A DNA stretch of 64,000 nucleotides from Meinhardsimonia xiamenensis (GTDB lineage: Bacteria > Pseudomonadota > Alphaproteobacteria > Rhodobacterales > Rhodobacteraceae): positions 713,931 through 777,930 of the forward strand of contig NZ_FNFV01000001.1 in assembly GCF_900102905.1 (NCBI RefSeq). Direction: 5' to 3'. Position numbers and translations under genes: made by a program. This document shows, piece after piece, positions 1 through 11,294 of the stretch. The stretch's first letter is position 1, and every line of letters begins with the position of its first letter. The notes under the pieces were generated by a model. That model searched no databases, was not told the origin of the DNA, and was given only the letters and a program-made list of their open reading frames with translations.

Positions 1-183
1 CTTGCCGCGAACAACATCCAGATCGCCTCGGCCGTGATCGCCACCTATGGCGCGCAGGTCGTCGACACCTTCTATGTGAAGGACATGTTCGGGCTGAAGC
101 TCCACTCCGAGGCCAAGCGCCGCGCACTCGAGAAGAAGCTGCGGCAGGCGATCGAGCAGGGCGCCCAGAGGGCGGAGGGCTGA
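1..183 (+). CDS. glnD: Bifunctional uridylyltransferase/uridylyl-removing enzyme GlnD, 3' end only
   Basis: Only the last 60 residues and the TGA are in the window. The residues around IQIASAVIATYGAQVVDTFYV and the lysine/arginine-rich end match the final ACT domain of GlnD, the sensor that uridylylates PII proteins according to glutamine level. The stop TGA at 181-183 overlaps the murJ start (TGATG), so the two are translationally coupled. A glnD-murJ pair is common in alphaproteobacteria. The catalytic nucleotidyltransferase and HD domains lie upstream of the window, so the call rests on the ACT remnant and the neighbour. Confidence 0.85.
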   Translation, partial: LAANNIQIASAVIATYGAQVVDTFYVKDMFGLKLHSEAKRRALEKKLRQAIEQGAQRAEG

Positions 184-1724
184 TGCGCCCGATCCGGCTG
201 GCGGCGGCCTTCTTCGCGGTCGGCGCATGGACCTTCGCAAGCCGCATCCTCGGCTTCGTGCGCGACGTGCTGATCGCCGCCTTCCTCGGTGCGGGACCGG
301 TGGCGGAGGCTTTCCTGATCGCCTTCGCCCTGCCCAACATGTTCCGCCGCTTCTTCGCGGAAGGCGCCTTCAACACCGCCTTCGTGCCGCTCTATGCCAA
401 GAAGCTCGAGGCGGGCGAGGATGCCGACGGCTTCGCCTCCGACGCGATGAGCGCGCTTGCGGGCGTGCTGGTGGTCTTCACGGCGATCGCGATTCCGGCA
501 ATGCCCTTTCTGGTGCTGGCCATGGCCGGGGGATTTGCCGATGACAGCCGCATGGCGCTTGCGGTGGACTACGGGCGCATCGTTTTTGTCTACATCCTGT
601 TCATCTCGCTCGCAGCTCTCGTCTCGGGCGCGCTCAACGCCGCGGGGCGCTTCTGGGCCGCGGCCGCGGCCCCGGTGCTCCTCAACGTCATTCTCGTCAC
701 CGTGCTGGTGGCCAGCGCCGGGGCGGAGGATGTGGTGCAGGGCCGCTGGCTCGCCTGGGGTGTTGTTGCGGCGGGCATGGCGCAGCTTGGCTTTGTCTGG
801 GTGGCCGCATTCCGCGCGGGGCTCGGGATCCGCCTGCGCCGCCCGCGCTGGACGCCGGAGCTGAAGCGTCTGGCGATCATCGCCGCGCCGGCGGCGCTTG
901 CGGGCGGGGTGGTGCAGGTGAACCTTCTTGTCGGCCGGCAGGTGGCGAGCTGGTTTGACGGCGCCATCGCCTGGCTCAACTATGCCGACCGGCTCTATCA
1001 GCTGCCGCTCGGGGTGGTGGGCATCGCCATCGGCGTGGTGCTCCTGCCCGATCTCTCGCGCAGGCTCCGCGCGGGTGACGACGCGGGCGGGCGGCAGGCC
1101 TTCAACCGCGCCGGCGAGCTGTCGCTTGCCCTGACCCTGCCGGCGGCGGTGGCGCTCATGGTCATTGCCGAGCCGCTCGTGTCTGTCCTGTTCCAGCGCG
1201 GCGCGTTTGGGGCGGAGGATGTCGCGCCGACGGCCGCCGCGCTTGTGGTCTATGGTGCGGGCCTCCCTGCCTTCGTGCTCCAGAAGGTGCTGCAGCCGCT
1301 CTATTTCGCGCGGGAGGACACGCGCACCCCCTTTCGCTACGCCGTCGCCTCGATGCTGGTGAACGCGGGTGTCGCCATAGGGCTCGCGCCGCTCGTCGGC
1401 TTTCTCGCCGCCGCGCTCGGCACCACCCTTGCCGCCTGGGCGATGGTCTGGCTGCTGTGGCGCGGCGCGCGCGGGATGGGGCAGGCCGCCGCGCTCGACG
1501 AGCGTTTCCGCCGCCGCATCATCCGAATCCTTGCCGCCGCGCTCGTCATGGGCGCAGCCATTGCCGCCGCTGCCGCCGCGCTTGAGCCGTGGCTTGCCGC
1601 GCCCGGCTGGCGGTATGGGGCGCTCGCGCTTCTCGTGGGGCTCGGCGGGGCGGTCTATTTCGCCGCCGCCCATCTCTTCGGCGGGCTCAGGCTCGGCGAG
1701 GTGCGCGCGGCCTTGCGGCGCTGA
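183..1724 (+). CDS. murJ: Lipid II flippase MurJ
   Basis: 513 residues, the usual length for MurJ (MviN), the MOP-superfamily flippase that moves lipid II across the inner membrane for peptidoglycan synthesis. The N-terminus carries the conserved RILGFVRDVLIAAFLGAG stretch and the FRRFFAEGAFNTAFVPLY segment typical of the family, followed by about 14 hydrophobic helices. The ATG overlaps the glnD stop. It converges with the rhomboid-like gene, leaving only 2 bases between the stops. Essential housekeeping gene; nothing unusual seen. Confidence 0.96.
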   Translation: MRPIRLAAAFFAVGAWTFASRILGFVRDVLIAAFLGAGPVAEAFLIAFALPNMFRRFFAEGAFNTAFVPLYAKKLEAGEDADGFASDAMSALAGVLVVFTAIAIPAMPFLVLAMAGGFADDSRMALAVDYGRIVFVYILFISLAALVSGALNAAGRFWAAAAAPVLLNVILVTVLVASAGAEDVVQGRWLAWGVVAAGMAQLGFVWVAAFRAGLGIRLRRPRWTPELKRLAIIAAPAALAGGVVQVNLLVGRQVASWFDGAIAWLNYADRLYQLPLGVVGIAIGVVLLPDLSRRLRAGDDAGGRQAFNRAGELSLALTLPAAVALMVIAEPLVSVLFQRGAFGAEDVAPTAAALVVYGAGLPAFVLQKVLQPLYFAREDTRTPFRYAVASMLVNAGVAIGLAPLVGFLAAALGTTLAAWAMVWLLWRGARGMGQAAALDERFRRRIIRILAAALVMGAAIAAAAAALEPWLAAPGWRYGALALLVGLGGAVYFAAAHLFGGLRLGEVRAALRR

Positions 1725-1726
1725 AT

Positions 1727-2413
1727 TCAGCGTTGCCGGAGCCGGTCGATGAGCCGCGCCCAGCCGCCGGGGCTCAGCACGAAGGACAGGCAGAAGCCCG
1801 CGGCAAAGCCCGCCACATCGGCGACCCAGTCCATGCCGCCCCCGAAGAGAAGGCCGAAGATGAGCTGGATGCCGAGCAGCATGGCGATGAGCGTGAAGGC
1901 CTGCCAGCGCGCCTCGCCCAGCACCGTGAGCCGCACCCACAGCAGAAAGGTGAAGGCGCCGATCAGGCCGTAGACGGCGGGAAAGCCGCCGATGAGCGGG
2001 GTGCGCGTGTCGACAAGAAGCCCGTAGGCCAGCGCCCCGGCAATGGCCGAGCCGAAGAACAGCGCGAGAAACGCCCAAGGATTGAACACCTCGGCCACCA
2101 TCTTGCCCAAGGCCAGCAGAAAGACCACGACGAAGAGCATGTGGGTGAAGCTCGCATGCACGAAGGCGTAAGCAACGAGGCGCACGAGAAAGTCGAGCGG
2201 GAAGCGGCCGTGCTCGAGCATCCAGTCGAGCATGGTCGGCACGAAGGCGAAGCGTTCGATCGCCGCGAGCCGCCAGCCCACCGCATCCGGCCCGCCCACG
2301 AGCCCCCGCGCGCCGAGCTGAAAGGCGATCTCGACAAGCGCGATCACCGCGGCAAGCGCCAGCACCACCGGCGGGATGGGATTGACGGGCGAGGCGTTGT
2401 GGTCGCTGTGCAT
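1727..2413 (-). CDS. Rhomboid-family membrane protein lacking the catalytic dyad (pseudo-protease)
   Basis: 228 residues from the ATG at 2413; an in-frame ATG at 2455 would add 14 residues but they do not look like a family N-terminus. Six or so membrane segments and the HASFTHMLF helix give the rhomboid fold. At the active site the GxSG motif reads [13 protein letters not shown] (residues 142-154), so the nucleophile serine is Phe144. The histidine of the penultimate helix is replaced in [12 protein letters not shown] (Asp199). Both catalytic residues are therefore absent, and proteolysis is not expected; a chaperone-like or scaffolding role is possible. It sits between murJ and trpS, as in other Rhodobacterales as far as I recall. 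Confidence 0.8.
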   Translation of the reverse strand: MHSDHNASPVNPIPPVVLALAAVIALVEIAFQLGARGLVGGPDAVGWRLAAIERFAFVPTMLDWMLEHGRFPLDFLVRLVAYAFVHASFTHMLFVVVFLLALGKMVAEVFNPWAFLALFFGSAIAGALAYGLLVDTRTPLIGGFPAVYGLIGAFTFLLWVRLTVLGEARWQAFTLIAMLLGIQLIFGLLFGGGMDWVADVAGFAAGFCLSFVLSPGGWARLIDRLRQR

Positions 2414-2562
2414 CAGTGCGGCTTTACTGTCTTGAAGATAGGTCGGAACACGCATCCCGGCCCGACCGTGAGGCCGGGCAGCGCCCCCCTCGCCCCGGGC
2501 GCCGCCCGCCGCTTAAGAGATACAGGCGCTGCTTGGCGTGTGTCGTGCATCCGGCGCTTTCC

Positions 2563-2591
2563 TTGACGAGCCTTGCAGCCAGCGTTAAGCG
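2563..2591 (+). promoter_or_regulatory. Candidate sigma-70-type promoter of trpS
   Basis: TTGACG at 2563-2568 is followed after 17 bases by TAAGCG (2586-2591), placing a start site near 2598 and leaving a leader of about 40 bases before trpS. The -35 is good and the -10 weak. Inferred from sequence only. Confidence 0.35.
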
Positions 2592-2637
2592 AGCCCGGCG
2601 CGAATTTCCAGACGGACTTCCAGACGGAGCGGGACGA

Positions 2638-3666
2638 ATGGCCGAAGGCGGCTTCACCCCTCGGGTGTTTTCAGGCATCCAGCCCTCGGGCGGGCTGACG
2701 CTCGGCAACTATCTCGGCGCGATGAAACGTTTCGTCGAGATGCAGAATGCGGGCGTCTACGAGTGCATCTACTGCATCGTCGATCTGCATGCGATCACCG
2801 TCTGGCAGGAGCCGCAGGCGCTGCGCCGGGCCACGCGCGAGCTTTGCGCCGGCTACATCGCCGTGGGCATCGACCCCGAGCGTTCGATCCTGTTCAACCA
2901 GTGCCAGGTGGCCGGTCACGCCCAGCTTGCCTGGATCTTCAACTGCGTCGCGCGGCTGGGCTGGATGCAGCGCATGACCCAGTTCAAGGACAAGGCCGGC
3001 AAGAACGCCCAGAACGCCTCGCTGGGGCTGTTTGCCTATCCCACGCTGATGGCCGCCGACATTCTGCTTTACCACGCCACCCATGTGCCGGTCGGCGAGG
3101 ATCAGAAGCAGCACCTGGAGCTGACCCGCGACATCGCCGCGAAGTTCAACCACGACTACGGGGTGGAGTTCTTCCCGCTGCCCGAGCCGGTGATCGAGGG
3201 GGCGGCGACGCGCGTGATGAGCCTGCGTGACGGCACCAAGAAGATGTCGAAGTCCGACCCCTCGGACATGAGCCGCATCAACCTCACCGATGATGCCGAC
3301 ACCATCGCGCTCAAGATCCGCAAGGCCCGCACCGACCCCGACCCGCTGCCCGAGAGCCCCGAAGGGCTCGAAGGGCGCCCCGAGGCGCGCAACCTCGTCA
3401 ACATCTATGCCGCGCTCGCCGACAAGAGCGTCGCCGAGGTGCTGGCCGAGTTCGGCGGCAAGCAGTTCTCCGAGTTCAAGCCCGCGCTCGCGGAGCTTGC
3501 GGTGACGCATCTCTCGCCGATCTCGAAGCGCATGGCCGAGCTGATGCAGGATCAGGCCGAGATCGACCGCATTCTCGCGCGCGGCGCCGATCGGGCCGAG
3601 GAGATCGCCGCGCCGATCCTGCGCAAGACCTACGAGATCGTCGGGCTGGTGCAGACGCGCGGCTGA
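2638..3666 (+). CDS. trpS: Tryptophanyl-tRNA synthetase
   Basis: 342 residues, normal for bacterial TrpS, which charges tRNA-Trp in the cytoplasm. The class I signatures are visible: the HIGH equivalent in [11 protein letters not shown] near residues 20-30 and KKMSKSDPS near 200. The ATG at 2638 was chosen because [19 protein letters not shown] is the family N-terminus; the reading frame is open further upstream but that part is not protein-like. The MurJ-TrpS neighbourhood is typical of Rhodobacterales. Confidence 0.97.
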   Translation: MAEGGFTPRVFSGIQPSGGLTLGNYLGAMKRFVEMQNAGVYECIYCIVDLHAITVWQEPQALRRATRELCAGYIAVGIDPERSILFNQCQVAGHAQLAWIFNCVARLGWMQRMTQFKDKAGKNAQNASLGLFAYPTLMAADILLYHATHVPVGEDQKQHLELTRDIAAKFNHDYGVEFFPLPEPVIEGAATRVMSLRDGTKKMSKSDPSDMSRINLTDDADTIALKIRKARTDPDPLPESPEGLEGRPEARNLVNIYAALADKSVAEVLAEFGGKQFSEFKPALAELAVTHLSPISKRMAELMQDQAEIDRILARGADRAEEIAAPILRKTYEIVGLVQTRG

Positions 3667-3724
3667 CGTGGCGCGGGGTGGGAAGGGGTTTTCCTTTCCG
3701 CCGTGGCGTGCTCTTTTCGCGGCC

Positions 3725-4657
3725 ATGACACCCTTGACAATGCCGGACGGCGCACCCGTCCCCCGCTTCGCCTTTGGCACCATGCAGTTCGGCGGCGGCG
3801 CCGATGAGGCCGCAAGCCGCGCCATGTATGAGGCCGCCCGCGCCGCAGGGATCACGCATTTCGACACCGCCTACGGCTACACGGGCGGCGAATCCGAGCG
3901 GCTTCTGGGCCGTTTCGCCGCGGCCGAGCGCGACAGGCTCTACATCGCCACCAAATGCGCCTGGCCGCTGCCGGCGAGCCGGGCCAACATCACCGCCCAG
4001 TTCGACGAGAGCCGCCGACGGCTGGGTATGGACATGGTCGATCTGCTCTACCTCCACCGCTGGGACGCCGAGACGCCCCTTGAGGAGACATTCGAGACCA
4101 TGGCGCGCCTTGTCGAGGCGGGGCATGTGCGCCACGTGGGCGTGTCGAACTATGCCGCCTGGCAGGTGATGAAGGCGGCTTCGGTGGCCGCGCGCTTCGG
4201 TCTGAAGATCACCGCGATCCAGCCGATGTATTCGCTGGTGAAGCGCACGGCCGAGGTCGAGATCTTCCCGATGGCGCTGTCGGAGGGCTTTGCGGTGATG
4301 ACCTACTCGCCGCTGGGCGGCGGGCTTCTCACCGGGAAATACGCCCGGGGCGAGACCGGGCGTCTGCTCCACGATGCGGCCTACGCCCGCCGGTATGGCG
4401 ACCCGACACTCCACAAGGTGGCCGAGCGGCTCGCCGCGATCGCCGGCGAGATGGGCGTGTCGCCGGCCATGCTTGCCGTGGCGTGGGCGGCGCGCCATCC
4501 GGCCGTGACCGGACCGATCCTGAGCGCGCGCACGCCCGAGCAGCTTGCCCCCTCGCTCGCGGCCATCGCGTTCGACATGGATGACGCCCTTTACGCGCGG
4601 CTGTCACAGCTGGTGCCGGCTCCGCCGCCGGCCACGGACAGGACCGAGGAGGCATGA
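3725..4657 (+). CDS. Aldo/keto reductase
   Basis: 310 residues with an AKR (beta/alpha)8 barrel. The catalytic tetrad is visible: Asp and Tyr in FDTAYGYTGG, Lys in YIATKCAW and His in LLYLHRWD. The C-terminal NADPH-binding part is present (ILSARTPEQL). The ATG at 3725 gives MTPLTMPDGAPVPRFAFGTMQFGG, a standard AKR start; the open frame from 3668 has no support. The stop overlaps the next gene by 4 bases (ATGA), so the reductase and the FAD oxidoreductase are probably made together. Substrate unknown. Confidence 0.88.
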   Translation: MTPLTMPDGAPVPRFAFGTMQFGGGADEAASRAMYEAARAAGITHFDTAYGYTGGESERLLGRFAAAERDRLYIATKCAWPLPASRANITAQFDESRRRLGMDMVDLLYLHRWDAETPLEETFETMARLVEAGHVRHVGVSNYAAWQVMKAASVAARFGLKITAIQPMYSLVKRTAEVEIFPMALSEGFAVMTYSPLGGGLLTGKYARGETGRLLHDAAYARRYGDPTLHKVAERLAAIAGEMGVSPAMLAVAWAARHPAVTGPILSARTPEQLAPSLAAIAFDMDDALYARLSQLVPAPPPATDRTEEA

Positions 4658-5724
4658 TCGACTTTCTCGTCATCGGCGGCGGCATCGGCGGCATCTCGGT
4701 CGCCTCCCGTCTCGCGCCGCTGGGCAAGACGGTGGTGGTGGAGGCGGAGGAGGGGCTCGGCTATCACGCCACCGGCCGCTCGGCGGCGATGTTCGAGGAA
4801 AGCTACGGCCTGCCGTCGACGCGCGCGCTCAACCGCGCGAGCCGGGCCTTTCTGGAGGAAGCCGGCGTGCTCGCGCCGCGGGGCTTCATGATTGTGGGTA
4901 CCGAAGAGGACCGCGAAGCCTTTGACACCGACATGGCCTCGATGGGCATGGAACCGATCACTGTCGCCGAGGCGCGCGAGATGGTGCCGATCCTGAACCC
5001 GGAGGTCGTCACGCGCGCGGGCTGGCATGCGGAGGCCTGGGACATCGACGTTGACCTGCTCCTGCAGGGTTACGCCCGCGAGGTGAGAGCGCATGGCGGC
5101 GAGATCAGGCTGAAGAGCCCGGTGACGGCGATCGCGAGGGCGCGCGACGGATGGCGCGTGACGGCGGGCGACGAGGAGATCGCCGCGCGCCTGCTCGTCA
5201 ACGCCGCGGGCGCCTGGGCTGACCGCATCGCCGGGCTCGCCGGGGTACGGCGCATCGGGCTGACGCCCTTCCGCCGCTCGATGGCGCGGCTTCCGGCGCC
5301 CGGCGGGCAGGATGTGCGGCGCTGGCCGATGCTCTTCGGCCCCGGCGAGACGTGGTATGCCAAGCCCGACGCCGGCAAGCTCCTCGTCTCCCCGGCCGAT
5401 GAAGACCCGGTCGAGCCGCATGATGCGTGGGCCGACGACATGGTGCTGGCCGAGGGGCTGCACCGCTACGAGCGCGTCGTCACCGAGCCGGTGACGCGGG
5501 TGGAGACGAGCTGGGCGGGCCTGCGCTCCTTCGCCCCCGACCGTCAGCTGGTGATCGGCTTTGCCCCGGATGCGCCCGGCTTCTTCTGGCACGCCGCACT
5601 GGGCGGTTACGGCATCCAGACCTCGCCCGCGGCGAGCCGGCTCGCCGCCGACCTCATCGCCGGGCGCGCGCCCGAGATCGGCCGGGATCTGGCCGCGGCG
5701 CTCTCGCCCGCGCGGCTGGCGTGA
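4654..5724 (+). CDS. FAD-dependent oxidoreductase (DAO family)
   Basis: 356 residues. An N-terminal dinucleotide-binding GGGIGGISVASRL and the HATGRSAAMFEESYG segment place it in the DAO/glycine-oxidase-like family, which oxidises amines or amino acids. The C-terminal FYGxxHG-like region appears as FFWHAALGGYGIQTSPA. It starts inside the stop of the aldo/keto reductase. The pair could process an amino- or hydroxy-acid, but nothing in the sequence fixes the substrate. Confidence 0.82.
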   Translation: MIDFLVIGGGIGGISVASRLAPLGKTVVVEAEEGLGYHATGRSAAMFEESYGLPSTRALNRASRAFLEEAGVLAPRGFMIVGTEEDREAFDTDMASMGMEPITVAEAREMVPILNPEVVTRAGWHAEAWDIDVDLLLQGYAREVRAHGGEIRLKSPVTAIARARDGWRVTAGDEEIAARLLVNAAGAWADRIAGLAGVRRIGLTPFRRSMARLPAPGGQDVRRWPMLFGPGETWYAKPDAGKLLVSPADEDPVEPHDAWADDMVLAEGLHRYERVVTEPVTRVETSWAGLRSFAPDRQLVIGFAPDAPGFFWHAALGGYGIQTSPAASRLAADLIAGRAPEIGRDLAAALSPARLA

Positions 5725-5744
5725 GCGGGTGACGTGGGCGGCGC

Positions 5745-6502
5745 TCAGTTCCTGATGCGCCAGCCGGTGCGGAAGATCCACCAGATCACGGCAAGGCACA
5801 GCCCGGTGAAAAGCGCGATTGCCGCAAAGCTCGCCCCCACCGCCACATCGGCCATGCCGAAGAATGACCAGCGGAAGCCCGAGATCAGATAGACCACGGG
5901 GTTGAACAGCGTCACCTTCTGCCAGAATTCGGGCAGCATGGTGATCGAGTAGAAGCTGCCGCCGAGAAAGACGAGCGGTGTCACCACCAGAAGCGGCACC
6001 AGCTGCAGCTGCTCGAAGTTGCGCGCCCAGATGCCGATGATGAAGCCCATCAGCGCGAACGAGATGCAGGTGAGCACGAGGAAGGCGACCATCCAGACGG
6101 GGTGTTCGATGCGCACCTCCACGAAGAAGGTCGCGGTGGCGAGAATGATCACCCCGATCATCAGCGCCTTGGTCGCCGCCGCGCCGACATAGCCGATGAC
6201 GATCTCGATGAAGTTCACCGGCGCGGAGAGGATCTCGTAGATGGTGCCAATGAATTTCGGGAAATAGATGCCGAAGCTCGCGACGCTGATCGCCTGGGTC
6301 ATCACGGTGAGCATGATGAGCCCCGGCACGATGAAACTGCCGTAGCTGATGCCCTCGACCTCGGCGATGCGCGAGCCGATGGCCGCGCCGAAGACGACGA
6401 AATAGAGCGAGGTCGAGATCACCGGCGACAGGATCGACTGGAAGATGGTGCGGAAGGTGCGCGCCATCTCGAAGCGGTAGATGGCAAGGATCGCGATCCA
6501 GT

Positions 6503-6506
<4 letters not shown>
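5745..6506 (-). CDS. ABC-2 type transporter permease (YadH-like)
   Basis: 253 residues with six predicted membrane helices and the ABC-2 permease layout, resembling E. coli YadH. The conserved stretch [20 protein letters not shown] lies in the second half. It partners with the ATPase immediately upstream in transcription; the two overlap by 4 bases (6503-6506). Probably exports a lipid- or polysaccharide-linked compound, but the substrate cannot be read from sequence. Confidence 0.88.
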
Positions 6507-7450
<944 letters not shown>

Positions 7451-7453
7451 GGC

Positions 7454-8080
7454 TCAACCTTCCTCTCGGCCGTGCCCGGCGGCAAGCGCGGGTCGCACAT
7501 CCATCGCGGCGGCCCATGCCATCTTGAAGCTGCGGCGCGAGAGCTTGGCGCCGAACTCGGCCCGCGCGAGGCGGCGGGTGATTGTCCGGCCGGCATCGAA
7601 GGCGGAAACGATCTGCGCGGCGACCTCGATCTCGGCCTCGCGGTTCGCGCCCTTGTTGGCAAGCTCCTCTTCCAGAAAACTCAGCGAGGATTCCACCCCG
7701 TTTTCGGGAATCGCCACGGGCAGGTGGAGAAACGCCCCGTAACGCGCGCGCAGCTCGGCATCGGTGATGCCGGGGATCGGCGCGGAGCCGACATTGCCGA
7801 GCCTGAGGTCAAGGTGGCGGTTCCACAGCTTGCGCGGGTCATCCCACTCGAGGAGCCGCTTGGAGGCCGGGACGAGCGTTCCGGCGGCGGTGGTCACCCC
7901 GACCTTGGTGGCCGCGTCGCAGATCTCCCACACCGAGATGGCCACGTCCTCGAGCACCGTCTTGCGCGGCACCGGCGCGCCGCCTGACCGGGCGCTGGCG
8001 CGGGCGTGAAAGGCCTCGACCCGTTCTGTCACCTCGGCGGTCACGTCGGCGATCGCCGCCCAGCCTTCCTCGAAGAACAT
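7454..8080 (-). CDS. Conserved hypothetical protein
   Basis: 208 residues, soluble, no signal peptide or membrane helix, no motif I recognise. The composition is ordinary for this genome, with several short predicted helices rich in Ala and Glu. It precedes the two-gene ABC exporter with only 3 bases between, so co-transcription is likely. It could be an accessory cytoplasmic factor for the exporter; no function is assigned. Divergent from the LolD-like ATPase gene at 8173. Confidence 0.72.
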   Translation of the reverse strand: MFFEEGWAAIADVTAEVTERVEAFHARASARSGGAPVPRKTVLEDVAISVWEICDAATKVGVTTAAGTLVPASKRLLEWDDPRKLWNRHLDLRLGNVGSAPIPGITDAELRARYGAFLHLPVAIPENGVESSLSFLEEELANKGANREAEIEVAAQIVSAFDAGRTITRRLARAEFGAKLSRRSFKMAWAAAMDVRPALAAGHGREEG

Positions 8081-8172
8081 GGCTGTCTCCCCGTTCGCTG
8101 AGGCTCAAGGGGTGCGCCGGGGCTTGAGCCGTGTCAAGGTGTGCCGCGTAGTCATCAGCTAGCCCGGAGCCC

Positions 8173-8909
<737 letters not shown>

Positions 8910-8913
<4 letters not shown>

Positions 8914-11282
8914 GGGGCCTGCGCGCACTCGACCGCAAGCTTCTTCGCGACATCCGCCGGCTCTGGGCGCAGTCGCTGGCGATTGCGCTGGTGCTGGCGG
9001 CAGGTGTGGCGATCCTCCTGATGTCCTTCGGCATGCATCGCGCTCTCTTCGAGACCCGCGAAGCCTATTACGAGCGCAACCGCTTCGCCGATGTCTTCGC
9101 CGCCGTCACCCGCGCGCCGCGCACGCTTCTGCCCGAGATACGCGCCCTGCCGGGCGTGCGCGCGGTGGAGGCGCGCATCACCGGCATGGCGGTGCTCGAT
9201 CTTCCCGACCATCCCGAGGTGGCGGTGGGCAGGCTGATCTCCCTTCCGCCCGCGGGCGAGCCGCTGCTGAACGTGCCACTTCTGCGCGAGGGTCGGCTGC
9301 CGCGGCCCGAGGCGCGCGATGAGGTTGCCGTCAACGAGCCCTTTGCCCGCGCCAACGGCTACGCGATCGGAACGGTGATCCACGCCACGCTCAACGGCCA
9401 GAAACGCGCCCTCAGGATCACCGGCACGGTGCTGAGCCCCGAGTTCATCTATACGCTGCCGCCGGGCGGGCTGATGCCCGACAATCTGAACTTCGCCGTC
9501 ATGTGGCTGCCCGAACGCATGCTCGCGGCGGCCTACGACATGGAGGGTGCCTTCAACGATCTGGCGCTGGCGCTTGCGCGCGGGGCGCCTGAGGCCGACG
9601 TGATCGACCGGCTCGACCGGCTTCTGGAACACTACGGCGCTCAGGGCGCGCATGGGCGCGACCTGCAGCAGAGCCATGCCTTCGTCGACTCCGAGATCGA
9701 GCAGCTGCGCAACATGGCGGTGGTGCTGCCGCCGGTGTTCTTCGGCATCGCGGCCTTTCTGGTGAGCATGGTGGTGGGGCGGATCATCGAGCTGGAACGC
9801 TCCGAGATCGGGTTGATGAAGGCGCTGGGCTATTCGAACAGGGAGGTCGCCTTCCACTACCTCTCGCTTGCGGCGCTGATCGCGGTTGCAGGCATTGCCG
9901 TGGGCTATGGCGTTGGCGCATGGATGTCGCGCGAGCTCGCAGAGCTCTATGCGCAGTACTTCGACTTTCCCTATGTGATCTTCGCCAACCCGTCCGACGC
10001 CTATGCTGTCTCGGGCGTGCTCGGGCTTGCCAGCGCCCTTCTTGGCGCCCTGCGCAGCGCGATGAAGGCCGCGCGCCTGCCGCCGGCGGTGGCAATGGCG
10101 CCGCCCGCGCCGCCTTTCTACCGGCGCGGCGCGATCGACCGGGTGATTGCCGCGCTGCGGCTCTCGCAGCCCACCACGATGATCTTGCGCGGCATCTTCC
10201 GCTGGCCCCTGCGCGCGGCGCTCACCGCGCTTGGCATCGCGTTTGCCGTGGCCGTGCTCGTCTCGTCGGGCTTCATGTTCGACTCGATGGACGAGATGAT
10301 GGACAACGCCTTCTTCCGCGCCAACCGGCAGGATGCGACGCTGGTGCCGACGCGCGAGCTGCCCCCGGTCGCGCTTGACGAGGTGGCGCGCCTGCCCGGC
10401 GTGATGATGGTGGAGGGCGGGCGCAGCGTGCCGGTCAGGTTGCGGCATGGGCATCTGTCGCGGCGACTGGCGATCGAGGCGCGCCCCCCCGGCGCCACGC
10501 TCGCCCGCGCGCTCGATGCCGATGGCAACGCGGTCGAGGCGCCTAGCGATGGAATTCTGATCTCGAAGCGGCTTTCGGAGGTGCTGGAGGCACCGCCCGG
10601 CACCGTCATCGAGGTGGAGTTTCTGAGCGGCCGGCGGGAGACGGCGGAGGTGACGGTTGCCGGCGTCGTCACCCAGTACATCGGCCTTGGCGCCTACATG
10701 CAGGAGGAGGCGCTGCGCCGGCTCAGGCGCGAGGGGCCGCGGCTCTCGGTCATCCATGTCGAGCTTGACCCCGCCCGGCACGATGATTTTCAGGCCGCGC
10801 TGAAGGAACTGCCGCGCCTGTCGGCCCCGGTGATGCTCAACCGCGCGCGCCAGTCCTTTCAGGAGACGATCGACCAGAACGTCACGGTGATGGCGACGAT
10901 CTATGTGATTGTCGCGGTGCTGATCACCGTGGGCGTGGCCTACAACTTCGCCCGCATCCAGCTCTCCGAACGCGCGCGCGATCTCGCCAGCCTGCGCATC
11001 CTCGGCTTCACGGAAGGCGAGGTTTCCTACATCCTGATGGGCGAGACGCTGCTTCTGGCGATCATTGCCCAACCCTTGGGATGGGCCATCGGCACCGGGC
11101 TTGCCTGGCTGATCGTGGAGGGCTTCGCCTCCGATCTCTACACCATTCCTCTGGTGCTCGAGCGCGACACCTTCGCAAAGGCCTCGCTCGTCGTGCTGGC
11201 GGCGGCGGCGGCCTCGGCGCTCGCGGTGCGGCGGCGGCTCGCGCGGCTCGATCTGATCGAAGTGATGAAGACAAGGGAATAG
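8910..11282 (+). CDS. ABC transporter permease, duplicated FtsX (MacB-type) domains
   Basis: 790 residues from a GTG at 8910 that overlaps the ATPase stop; a TTG at 8907 is the alternative. One N-terminal membrane segment, a large periplasmic region (about 40-270), a first FtsX block (about 275-390), a second N-terminal helix and periplasmic domain (430-650), and a final FtsX block (about 660-780). This double arrangement is the DevC/YbbP-like form in which one polypeptide supplies both permease halves. Neighbours indicate export of a hydrophobic compound or lipoprotein-like substrate through the adjacent adaptor. Confidence 0.88.
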
Positions 11283-11294
11283 AGGGAACAGTCA

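Noticed and set aside
72..2078. A 668-codon open frame on the minus strand
   Set aside because: It lies antisense to murJ and the rhomboid-like gene. Its translation is dominated by Arg, His, Gly and Ala as expected of a shadow frame in GC-rich DNA, with no domain.
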